Made by a program: the position numbers and the translations under genes. Source: Pseudomonadota bacterium (GTDB lineage Bacteria; Myxococcota_A; Polyangia; Polyangiales; Polyangiaceae). Taken from it: 64,000 bases of DNA. How positions within the stretch are numbered: position 1 is the stretch's first letter; each line of letters begins with the position of its first letter. Below the pieces are notes generated by a model. It was not told the origin of the DNA, searched no databases, and worked only from the letters and a program-made list of their open reading frames with translations. This document shows, one piece after another, positions 8,060-15,818 of this stretch. The stretch lies in assembly GCA_023428245.1 (NCBI GenBank), contig JAEYYX010000068.1, positions 1 to 64,000 on the forward strand, in the 5' to 3' direction.

Positions 8060-9679
8060 TCAAGCGCTCTCCGCTGCTCTCCCTTTTTGAGCAAAGAGGC
8101 CTTGGGGCCTGATTTGAATGAACAGGATCAAGATCACAAGCAGGAAGATCTTTCCGAGCACGGCGCCCACGCTCGGCTCAAGCAGCTTGTTCGCGATTCC
8201 GAGCCCGAATCCAGCAATCACGGTGCCGAGGATGTTGCCGACTCCACCGAGCACGACGACGACGAAGGAGTCGATGATGTGCTGTTGACCGAGCTCGGGC
8301 CCCACGTTGCCAAGCTGGGAAAGGGCAACTCCTCCGAGACCAGCCAGGCCAGAACCGAAGCCGAATGTGAGGGTATCGACACGCCGGGTCGGAATGCCGA
8401 GAGCCGCGGCGGTCTCGCGGTTCTGAGTTACGGAGCGGACGCGCAAGCCGACCGAGGTGCCCCTGAGGATGTACGCGACGAATAGCACTACGATCGCGGT
8501 AAAGGAGAGGACGGCGAGCCGGCTGTAGGGAACGACCAGCGCGGGCATCAACTCGAATCCACCCGAGAGCCAATCAGGGTTTGCTACGGCGACGTTCTGG
8601 GCGCCGAAAACGAGCCGTACGGCCTGGATCAGGATCAGGCTGAGACCCCAGGTCGCCAGCAGGGTCTCAAGCGGACGACCGTAAAGATGCCTGATGACGA
8701 GGCGTTCGAGCAGGATTCCCGCACCGAACGTCACCGCGAAAGCGAAGGGAATGGCAAACAAGAGGTACCACTCAGTGATCTCAGGTCCGATCGCGACGAG
8801 GCGCTCGCGAACGAAGAACGTCGCGTAGGCCCCAAGCATCAACATCTCACCGTGGGCCATGTTGATGACTCGCATGAGACCGAAGGTGATCGCGAGGCCG
8901 AGCGCAGCGAGCAGGAGGACGCTCCCGAGGCTCAGGCCATAGATGGTATTCGAGATGACGTTGATCTTGACGATGCGCCGTTCCACGGTGGAAAGGGCGC
9001 GCGAGAACTCTCGTCGCACCTCCGGGTCAGGCTCGAGGTAAGACGAGCTCGGATCTTTCCCAACGATGGCCTTGAGCTCGGCGACCAGGCTGATGTCCTG
9101 AGAGCCGATAATGGCTTCCGCGGCTGCGAGGCGCCGGGCGCGCTCGGGGCTACGGAGATCGATCTTGGCCATGGCGAGCGCCATGAAGCCCTTCGTCCTT
9201 TCGTCCCTTTCGGCCTCGACGAGACTCCGGATGAACTCCACGGTCTCCGGGTCCGGCTGGTCCGCGAGTCGCTCCGCAGCAGCTCTGCGCACGTTCACCT
9301 CGGGCGCGGTCAGGCTCAGTCGGGCCAAGGTCTCACCGAGCGTGCGGCGAGCGACGTTGTTCAAAGAAACTTTCTTCGTCGCTCCTTCGGGCGAGCCACC
9401 GGTGAGAGGGACGAGCTCTCCAGACTCTTTCCTCAAGAAAACGCGACGAGCGCTGTCGCGCTCGATTTGACCCGCCTCGAGGGCCGCGAGAATTTCGATG
9501 GCTTCGGGTGAGGTGCTCTTACCGATGCTCACGATCGCCCGCGTCACCTCGGCGAGATCTTCCGATCCCAGACCCGAGACATCAGGCCTTGCTTCATCCG
9601 CGAAAGCGGTGCCCGTGAGGGCCGTGGCAGCGATCAAGAAGAGAAGGAAGAGCCGGAAGATGACGAGCTTCATATGCAT
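8060..9679 (-). CDS. urtB: Urea ABC transporter permease UrtB with N-terminal HEAT-like domain
   Basis: This is a LivH-type permease of the urea importer. I choose the ATG at 9679 (MHMKLVIFRLFLL), preceded by a GGA-containing site at 7-bp spacing; it gives 539 residues. A signal-peptide-like segment ends near AFA, followed by about 200 residues of alpha-helical HEAT-like repeats (for example VRRAAAERLADQPDPETVEF), then the permease core with the signature RVINMAHGEMLMLGAYA. The long N-terminal domain is usual for UrtB and absent from LivH. A large hairpin separates it from urtA. Confidence 0.93.
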   Translation of the reverse strand: MHMKLVIFRLFLLFLIAATALTGTAFADEARPDVSGLGSEDLAEVTRAIVSIGKSTSPEAIEILAALEAGQIERDSARRVFLRKESGELVPLTGGSPEGATKKVSLNNVARRTLGETLARLSLTAPEVNVRRAAAERLADQPDPETVEFIRSLVEAERDERTKGFMALAMAKIDLRSPERARRLAAAEAIIGSQDISLVAELKAIVGKDPSSSYLEPDPEVRREFSRALSTVERRIVKINVISNTIYGLSLGSVLLLAALGLAITFGLMRVINMAHGEMLMLGAYATFFVRERLVAIGPEITEWYLLFAIPFAFAVTFGAGILLERLVIRHLYGRPLETLLATWGLSLILIQAVRLVFGAQNVAVANPDWLSGGFELMPALVVPYSRLAVLSFTAIVVLFVAYILRGTSVGLRVRSVTQNRETAAALGIPTRRVDTLTFGFGSGLAGLGGVALSQLGNVGPELGQQHIIDSFVVVVLGGVGNILGTVIAGFGLGIANKLLEPSVGAVLGKIFLLVILILFIQIRPQGLFAQKGRAAESA

Positions 9680-9739
9680 CCGAAGTTCCGAGCGCAGAGA
9701 ATCCTGGGGCGATTTCTTAACAGGGCGACAATCGTTGAT

Positions 9740-9776
9740 GGCCAACTGGCGAACCGTCCGCGTCCGCCAGTTGGCC
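9740..9776. promoter_or_regulatory. 12-bp inverted repeat between urtA and urtB
   Basis: Bases 9740-9751 pair perfectly with 9765-9776 around a 13-nt loop. The repeat lies in the 113-bp gap after urtA. The minus-strand sequence after the stem is not T-rich, so it is not a classical terminator. Intercistronic hairpins after a binding-protein gene often stabilise its mRNA, letting the binding protein be made in excess over the permeases. That role is inferred here. Confidence 0.6.
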
Positions 9777-9792
9777 CCCAACCAGAGAAAGG

Positions 9793-11142
9793 TCAGAACG
9801 ATGCGGCTTTGGCCTTTTCGCAGTTTCCGCACAGCCAGGGGAACGACCAGTCGGCGACCTTGGCCTGGCTCTCGGGAACGTACTTGCTCCAGGGCTCAGC
9901 GCGGATCGGGCCTTCTGTCTTCCACACGATGTTGAACTGGCCGTCACCCTTGATCTCGCCGATGTAGACCGGCTTGTGAAGGTGGTGGTTTTTGCCGTCC
10001 ATCGTCAGCTCGAAGCCGCTCGGAGCCTTAACGACCTGCCCGCCAATCGCCTGGCGCACGGCGTTGATGTCCGTGGTGCCAGCTTGGAGCGCGGCCTGCG
10101 CCCACATCTTGATACCGACGTAGGTTGCCTCCATCGGGTCATTCGTCACGCGCTTGTCCGCGTCAGGCAGGTTCTTAGCCTTTGCGTACTCCTTCCACTC
10201 CCGGATGAACTCGGCGTTCTCGGGCGTGTCGATCGACATGAAGTAGTTCCAAGCTGCAAGGTGGCCTTCGAGGGGCTTGGTATCGATACCGCGCAGCTCT
10301 TCCTCGCCGACCGAGAAGGCGACGACAGGAATATCGGTGGCCTTGAGGCCCTGATTCGCGAGCTCCTTGTAGAAGGGCACGTTCGAGTCGCCGTTGATGG
10401 TCGAGACCACTGCCGTCCTCTTGCCAGCCGCGAATTTCTTCACGTTGCTCACGATCGTCTGGTAGTCGGTGTGACCGAAGGGAGTGTACTCCTCCATGAT
10501 GTCAGCCTCGTCGACGCCCTTCGCCTTCAAGAAGTAGCGAAGGATCTTGTTTGTCGTCCGAGGGTAAACGTAGTCGGTGCCGAGCAGAACCCAGCGCTTC
10601 GCGCCGCCACCGGCCTCGCTCATGAGGTACTCGACGGCAGGGATAGCCTGCTGGTTCGGGGCTGCACCCGTATAGAACACGTTGTAGCTCGACTCCTCGC
10701 CCTCGTACTGAACGGGGTAGAAGAGCAAGCCGTTCAGTTCCTCGAACACGGGCAAGACGGATTTGCGCGAGACGCTCGTCCAACAGCCGAAGACAACAGC
10801 CACGTCCTGCTGGATGAGCTCGCGGGCCTTCTCGGCGAACAGCGGCCAGTTTGAGGCGGGATCGACGACAACAGGCTCGAGCTGGCGGCCGAGGACGCCA
10901 CCCTTTTTATTGATCGACTCGATTGTCATCAGGGCTACGTCCTTGAGGGAGGTCTCGCTGATGGCCATCGTTCCGGAAAGGGAGTGCAAGATGCCGACTT
11001 TGATCGGCCCAGTGTCACTCTTCTTTGCCTCGGCAGCCGGGGCCTCTTCCTTCTTCTCAGCGGACGGAGCCTCGCCCGGCCCCTTACAAGCACTCAAAAG
11101 CAATAAACTTGCTAGAGAGAACAATTCATACAGCTTCTTCAC
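9793..11142 (-). CDS. urtA: Urea ABC transporter substrate-binding lipoprotein UrtA
   Basis: This is the periplasmic urea-binding protein of the importer, 449 residues. It starts at a GTG preceded by GAGGAG at 7-bp spacing. A signal peptide ends in the lipobox LSAC (Cys19), then a Lys/Glu/Ala-rich linker leads to a type I periplasmic-binding fold from about residue 46. Hallmarks are GILHSLSGTMA, GGVLGR, FGCWTSVSRKSVLP, YPVQYEGEESSYNV, a GTDYVYPRT turn and the C-terminal CGNCEK. It is the first gene of the urt-ure operon and is divergent from a regulator-like gene carrying a related domain. Confidence 0.96.
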   Translation of the reverse strand: MKKLYELFSLASLLLLSACKGPGEAPSAEKKEEAPAAEAKKSDTGPIKVGILHSLSGTMAISETSLKDVALMTIESINKKGGVLGRQLEPVVVDPASNWPLFAEKARELIQQDVAVVFGCWTSVSRKSVLPVFEELNGLLFYPVQYEGEESSYNVFYTGAAPNQQAIPAVEYLMSEAGGGAKRWVLLGTDYVYPRTTNKILRYFLKAKGVDEADIMEEYTPFGHTDYQTIVSNVKKFAAGKRTAVVSTINGDSNVPFYKELANQGLKATDIPVVAFSVGEEELRGIDTKPLEGHLAAWNYFMSIDTPENAEFIREWKEYAKAKNLPDADKRVTNDPMEATYVGIKMWAQAALQAGTTDINAVRQAIGGQVVKAPSGFELTMDGKNHHLHKPVYIGEIKGDGQFNIVWKTEGPIRAEPWSKYVPESQAKVADWSFPWLCGNCEKAKAASF

Positions 11143-11221
11143 AGTATTTCTCCTCGTGGTTTTCAGTCGAACGTCGCGGACAAGGGGTGGATTCTGTTTT
11201 TCTGGGTCGAAAGGGGCCTCC

Positions 11222-11266
11222 CGGAAGGGAAACGCAAGAGCGTGGCGGCCTTTGGTTTCCCTTCCG
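11222..11266. promoter_or_regulatory. 12-bp inverted repeat in the predicted urtA leader
   Basis: Bases 11222-11233 and 11255-11266 are perfect inverted copies with a 21-bp spacer. If the promoter at 11284-11313 is right, the repeat is transcribed as a hairpin in the 5' leader of urtA, about 80 nt before the start codon. It could be a leader structure or a protein-binding operator. It matches no riboswitch that I recognise. Confidence 0.5.
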
Positions 11267-11283
11267 AGAGCCGGGCAAAGGCG

Positions 11284-11313
11284 AATATGCGGAAGGTCGG
11301 ACGCAACTCACAA
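11284..11313 (-). promoter_or_regulatory. Candidate sigma-70 type promoter for urtA operon
   Basis: On the minus strand there is a -35-like TTGTGA (11308-11313) and a -10-like CATATT (11284-11289) with an 18-bp spacer. Transcription would start near 11277 and leave a leader of about 135 nt. Both boxes are imperfect, as expected for a regulated promoter. No sigma-54 type GG-N10-GC pair was found in this region. Confidence 0.4.
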
Positions 11314-11335
11314 GGAACGCACCGTCATGCGATCG

Positions 11336-11348
11336 CGTTACGGTAACG
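11336..11348. promoter_or_regulatory. 13-bp palindrome, candidate operator between urtA and the urea-sensor gene
   Basis: The sequence CGTTACGGTAACG is a perfect palindrome around a central G. It lies 23 bp upstream of the predicted urtA -35 box and 44 bp before the first ATG of the divergent 937-residue protein. That is a suitable place for an activator of urtA or an autorepressor of the divergent gene. The site is visible; its function is inferred. Confidence 0.4.
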
Positions 11349-11391
11349 TCCAAGGCGCCAAACGGGGGGCATCTCGAAATCAGACCGAAAC

Positions 11392-14205
11392 ATGATCCCC
11401 GGTAAACGGGAGGCGATGAGAGTGCCCCCGGCCGACCCCGATTTGGTTCGCAGCTCTCTGCGGAAAGTCCTTCGCAGTGAATATTTCTCGCGCTCGCCTC
11501 AGGCTCGAAAATTCTTCGAATACGTAACGGAGTTCGCGCTCTCCGAGCAGGCCGACGGGCTCAAGGCCTACACGATCGGCGTCAGCGCACTCAACGTGAA
11601 CGCTGACCGATCCTGTCCCGAAACGACGGCTCGCATGCAGGCCAGCCGGGTGCGGCGTTTCCTGACGAAATACTACTCAGGCCCCGGGCAGAATGATCCG
11701 CTCGAAATTCGACTGCCCACCGGCTCCTATGTCCCCATCTTCATAGAACGGGGAGCGCGTCAGGAAGAGAGTCGCAGGGCCCCGAACATTCCTGTCGTCC
11801 TCATCGAAACCTTCGACTGCATGTCCTCGGAGCCTCTGGATGAGGCCCTCTGCCGCGGCCTCGCCGGACGCGTGATCAGCCACCTCGTGCCGGTAGAAGG
11901 CCTCGCCGTGGTGCGCCCCTCCGCTCACCGTCCCGTAGAAACGGCCGACTATTGCCTCACGGGGACCTTGAGCCGCGCTGGAGACGCCGTCCGCATCACC
12001 GCCAGCCTCGAAGGTCCGGACGGGGGAAAGACGATCTGGACAGACCGCTACGATATCCGCCTCGATCCGATCGATCTCCACGTCCAAGAGGACAAGCTCG
12101 CCTACGCCATCGCTTCTCAGATCGCCGACCCGGTGGTCGGCGCCGTGACTCGCTCGGTCGGTGAGCCCAGCGAAACAGATCCCATCGCGGCCGTGCGCGC
12201 CTTTTATCGCTATCTCCGAGGACCGTCGCCCGAGGCGCTCGCACACGCCAAGCGGGTGCTCGAGCTCCGCATGCCCGACGGGGGCGGACACGGGCAGCTC
12301 CACGCCGCCTACGCCTGCACGCTGCTCCTCGAACAGCTGACTTTCGGAAGTAGCGCAGAGCTACTTGCTTCCGCTGACGCGCACGCTCGCTCGGCTGTCC
12401 TCGACAGTCCACAGTCTTCCCTCGCGCACCTGGCGCGAGCGCTCGTCTCCTACCAAAGGAGAGAGCGAATCCTCGCTCGCCAGTCCGCGCTACGCGCCCT
12501 CGATACGGCAGGAATTTCCCCTTTCCTCCGCGCCGCCATCGGCAACGTCTTGGCGCTGCTCGGCGAGGCGGAGCTCGGAATTTCCATCGTGACCGCGGCC
12601 TTTGAGACATGCTCCGATCTCCCGCGCTACCTGCGCTTCAGCGAATGTCTGGTGGAGCTCCTCGAGCGAAACTCGCCAGCCCGCGCTCTGCCTTTGGCAG
12701 GGGAGATCGCGAACGTCCTGCCTCTTTGGGGTCATTTGCTCGAAGCGGCGAGCCTCGTGACCTTAGGGCGCCCCGTCGAGGCGCGCCGAGCAGCAAGCTT
12801 GTCGCTCCCTGCCAGCGGCGCGCGCATCCCCGCCCATCGTATCGAGAAGCTGATCCGCGCCGTCGTGTTCGACGAGGTGTGGGCGGCCGAGCTCCTCGCT
12901 GCCGCCGCCGATGCAGGCATCGTCGCCAAACACTCGAGCCCCACGCCCGCGCGCTTTTCCGTCGCAGTGGGTTCCTCTCGCCGGCGCGGCTCGGAGATCC
13001 CCGTAGGAATCGTCCACTCTCTGTCAGGTCCGATGGCCCTCTGTGAGTCGCACCTGGTCAACGCGGCCATGCTCGCCATCGACGAGATCAACCGCGACGG
13101 AGGAGTCCTCGGCCGACCGCTCCGGCCTATCGTGGAGGACGGCGCCTCAGATCCGAACATTTTCGCTCGGAAAGCAGAGCACCTCGTGAAGACAGTCGGG
13201 GTCGAGCATATCTTCGGCTGCTGGATGTCGTCGTGCCGGAAAGCTGTTCTACCGGCCGTCGAGCTCGAAGATGCGCTGCTCTGGTATCCGATGCAGTACG
13301 AGGGGCTCGAGCAAAGCAAGAACGTCGTCTACACGGGAAGCTGCCTGAACCAGCAAATCGAACCTGCGGTGCGCTGGGCATTGAAACAAGGACACACGCG
13401 TTGCCTCCTCGTCGGTTCAGACTACGTCTTTCCCCGCACTGCTCATCGACTCATTCGGGGCCTCGTCGAGTCCCTCGGAGGCCGCATTGTGGAAGAGTTC
13501 CACGAGCCCCTCGGCCAAGGAAACTTCGACCGCGTCGCCGAGACGATCGCCCGCGAGAACCCTGACATCGTGTTCAACACGGTGAACGGTGTTGACAACA
13601 TCGCCCTGTTCCATGCACTGGGCCGAGCACGCGTGCGAGCAGCCACGACACCGGTTCTCTCCTTCAGTCTCTCGGAAATCGAGCTCGCGAAGCTCGGCGG
13701 CCAAGCCACCGGACACCTCGCCTGCTGGAGCTATTTCCAAAGTTTCGCGACCCCCGAGAACCTCTCTCTCGTCGATCGATTCCGATCGCGGTACGGGCGC
13801 ACCGAAGTTCTGTCGGATCCCGTCGCTACCGCCTACGCCCAAGTGCACCTCTTCAAAGACGTCGCCGAGCGGATCGGCGACGTGCACAGCCCAGCTGTTC
13901 GCGCCGCTTTGCCGGGCAGTGAGATGAAGCTCGGCGGAGAGACTCTTCTCGTCCGCGACAATCTTCACATCCAGCGCCGAGCGACCGTGGGACGGGCACG
14001 CTCCGACGAACAGTTCGAGATCGTCTGGCGCGGCGCCCAGCTCATCGAACCGGAACCCTGGCTCGGCGTCGATCAGGCCAACCTGGTCGGACGGGAACTC
14101 GTGCTCGAAGCGCTGCGAGCCCTACCGGAGATGGCCGAGCGGACCGCACGACTCGAGACTTTGGTCTCCCGGCAGCGCGACGGTCGCCCGTCCTTGCGTA
14201 GCTAA
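11392..14205 (+). CDS. Regulator-like fusion with C-terminal UrtA/AmiC-type urea-binding domain
   Basis: This 937-residue soluble protein has no signal peptide or membrane segment. Residues ~10-115 match the N-terminal module common in bacterial TPR/TolB regulators (ARKFFEYVTEFAL, LKAYTIGVSAL, IRLPTGSYVPIF). Residues ~130-265 resemble a TolB-like N-domain, and ~270-520 are helical TPR-like sequence. From residue ~536 it is a type I binding domain very close to UrtA next door, sharing HSLSG, GGVLGRPL, FGCWMSSCRKAVLP, YPMQYEGLEQSKNVVYTG, NQQ and SDYVFPRT. Because it is cytoplasmic and divergent from urtA, I infer an intracellular urea or amide sensor controlling the urea operon. The start may instead be the ATG at 11416; neither has a well-spaced ribosome site. 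Confidence 0.8.
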   Translation: MIPGKREAMRVPPADPDLVRSSLRKVLRSEYFSRSPQARKFFEYVTEFALSEQADGLKAYTIGVSALNVNADRSCPETTARMQASRVRRFLTKYYSGPGQNDPLEIRLPTGSYVPIFIERGARQEESRRAPNIPVVLIETFDCMSSEPLDEALCRGLAGRVISHLVPVEGLAVVRPSAHRPVETADYCLTGTLSRAGDAVRITASLEGPDGGKTIWTDRYDIRLDPIDLHVQEDKLAYAIASQIADPVVGAVTRSVGEPSETDPIAAVRAFYRYLRGPSPEALAHAKRVLELRMPDGGGHGQLHAAYACTLLLEQLTFGSSAELLASADAHARSAVLDSPQSSLAHLARALVSYQRRERILARQSALRALDTAGISPFLRAAIGNVLALLGEAELGISIVTAAFETCSDLPRYLRFSECLVELLERNSPARALPLAGEIANVLPLWGHLLEAASLVTLGRPVEARRAASLSLPASGARIPAHRIEKLIRAVVFDEVWAAELLAAAADAGIVAKHSSPTPARFSVAVGSSRRRGSEIPVGIVHSLSGPMALCESHLVNAAMLAIDEINRDGGVLGRPLRPIVEDGASDPNIFARKAEHLVKTVGVEHIFGCWMSSCRKAVLPAVELEDALLWYPMQYEGLEQSKNVVYTGSCLNQQIEPAVRWALKQGHTRCLLVGSDYVFPRTAHRLIRGLVESLGGRIVEEFHEPLGQGNFDRVAETIARENPDIVFNTVNGVDNIALFHALGRARVRAATTPVLSFSLSEIELAKLGGQATGHLACWSYFQSFATPENLSLVDRFRSRYGRTEVLSDPVATAYAQVHLFKDVAERIGDVHSPAVRAALPGSEMKLGGETLLVRDNLHIQRRATVGRARSDEQFEIVWRGAQLIEPEPWLGVDQANLVGRELVLEALRALPEMAERTARLETLVSRQRDGRPSLRS

Positions 14206-14267
14206 GCTCAGCTCCCTCGGGAGCGCCTCTCGCCAACGTGACCTGCTCCCGCTTCAATCGTGGACGC

Positions 14268-15707
14268 ATGCAGAGAGCCGACCCAGCCGAAAAGGCGTCG
14301 ATCCGGACAGGTCTCCGTTTTTTGAAGCGCCTCGGACTTTGCGCTATAATTTTAGACTGGGCCGTGGGCTGTGCCGCTCCGGCCCCAGCGCGCCCCCCCG
14401 AAGCTCCTCCCCAGGGGCAAGCCCGGCGCCCCTCGCCACCCACCCGAACCATCGAGCGCCGCCGTGAGGCCATGCCTCACTTCGAAGTAGACGGACGCCC
14501 CTTCTGTTTTCAGGGAGCGAACAACTACTACCTGCATTACCTCGAGAGCAAAGCGACCCTCGACGTTCTCTCGGCGGCACGATCTCTCGGCCTCTCAGTG
14601 CTTCGCGCCTGGGCCTTCCTCGATCGGGGCTCTCTCGATGGCAGCGTGCGAAATGTGCACGGCGAAGGCAGCCAGAACGGCGTCTACTTTCAGGCGTGGG
14701 ACCCGGAGCGCGAGCGTCCTCTCTACAACGACGGTCCGGATGGACTTGAGCGCCTCGACTTCGTTCTCCATGAGGCACGCCAGCGTGGCCTCAAGCTCAT
14801 CCTCGTTCTCACCAACAACTGGCGCGACTTCGGCGGCATGGACCAATACCTTGTGTACTTCGGCCTCGAGAAACACCACGAATTTTACACCGACCCACGC
14901 GTCAAGTCCGCTTACAAGGACTGGATCGCCCACCTCCTCCAGAGAACGAACTCCATCGACGGCGTCCCTTATGCTCAGGATCCAGCCATCTTCTCGTGGG
15001 AGCTCGCGAACGAGCCCCGCGCGATCAACATGACCGAGTTCGATGCAAAGGACGGCTGGACCACGAGCACCATCACTTCCTGGGCCGAAGAAATGAGCGA
15101 GTTTGTTCGCTCCCTTGATCCGAACCATCTGATCTCGGTCGGGGATGAGGGGTTTCTCAGCCAGGGAGGTTCCGAGTGGGTCTATGAGGCGCCCTTTGGT
15201 GTCGATAGCAGAGCGCTCACTTCTCTTCCTCAGGTCGACTTCGGCACATTTCATTTCTACCCCGACCACTGGGGTCTCCCCGCGGAGTTCGGGGCGGATT
15301 GGATCGAGCGGCACCAAGAGCTCGCCCTGCGCCTCGACAAGCCTTACCTGCTCGAAGAGTACGGCCTCCGCGCCACCCGAGAGAAAGAGACGGAAGGCCC
15401 TATCGTGCGTGGCGGCCGAGCGCGGGCCAGCGCCTACACTGAATGGAATGAAGTGATCCGCTTGCGCGGCGGTCCCGGCGCGCTCTTCTGGAACCTCTCC
15501 GCCGACATGGAGCCCGGCAAACGGTACCCGGACTACGATCGCTTCACGCTCTACCCGGACGAAGCTCAGGACCTCATCACACCTCTCTTGAACAAGATGC
15601 GGAAGGACAGCGTCGCTTGCGGCTCGATGCCGCCGGAGCCGGCGGAACCCTCATCCGCCTTTGTTCGAGTGCGCCGGATCGGACGAGCCGCGGAGGCGCA
15701 ATACTGA
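14268..15707 (+). CDS. GH5 family mannanase/glucanase-like lipoprotein
   Basis: This is a predicted secreted glycoside hydrolase of 479 residues from the ATG at 14268. A basic N terminus and hydrophobic stretch end in the lipobox AVGC, followed by a Pro/Ala linker. The catalytic domain (from about residue 65) begins FEVDGRPFCFQGANNYYLHY, as in GH5 beta-mannanases of the fungal/bacterial type. The acid/base is Glu249 in WELANEPR and the nucleophile probably Glu364 in LLEEYG. Length and motifs favour endo-beta-1,4-mannanase over cellulase, but the substrate is not certain. It follows the sensor gene by 62 bp; no functional link is obvious. Confidence 0.85.
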   Translation: MQRADPAEKASIRTGLRFLKRLGLCAIILDWAVGCAAPAPARPPEAPPQGQARRPSPPTRTIERRREAMPHFEVDGRPFCFQGANNYYLHYLESKATLDVLSAARSLGLSVLRAWAFLDRGSLDGSVRNVHGEGSQNGVYFQAWDPERERPLYNDGPDGLERLDFVLHEARQRGLKLILVLTNNWRDFGGMDQYLVYFGLEKHHEFYTDPRVKSAYKDWIAHLLQRTNSIDGVPYAQDPAIFSWELANEPRAINMTEFDAKDGWTTSTITSWAEEMSEFVRSLDPNHLISVGDEGFLSQGGSEWVYEAPFGVDSRALTSLPQVDFGTFHFYPDHWGLPAEFGADWIERHQELALRLDKPYLLEEYGLRATREKETEGPIVRGGRARASAYTEWNEVIRLRGGPGALFWNLSADMEPGKRYPDYDRFTLYPDEAQDLITPLLNKMRKDSVACGSMPPEPAEPSSAFVRVRRIGRAAEAQY

Positions 15708-15818
15708 GGAATTTCCGGGGAGAAATTGGGTAATCGGAGCAGCGTTCGATCCTCCTGCGCAATTCGTTCTATGCTGAGAGGACGGTCTCCGCGAGCTTCG
15801 CCCGCCGTACGAAAACCC

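Noticed and set aside
62..11350. The 10-mer CGGTAACGTC occurs at 62-71 and at 11341-11350, as if the urea operon were flanked by a shared site.
   Set aside because: A single 10-base match in a 64-kb GC-rich window is expected by chance often enough, and the left copy adjoins the artefactual run.
11143..11391. Sigma-54 promoter for urtA, expected for nitrogen-controlled genes.
   Set aside because: No GG-N10-GC pair with surrounding consensus is present on either strand in the gap.
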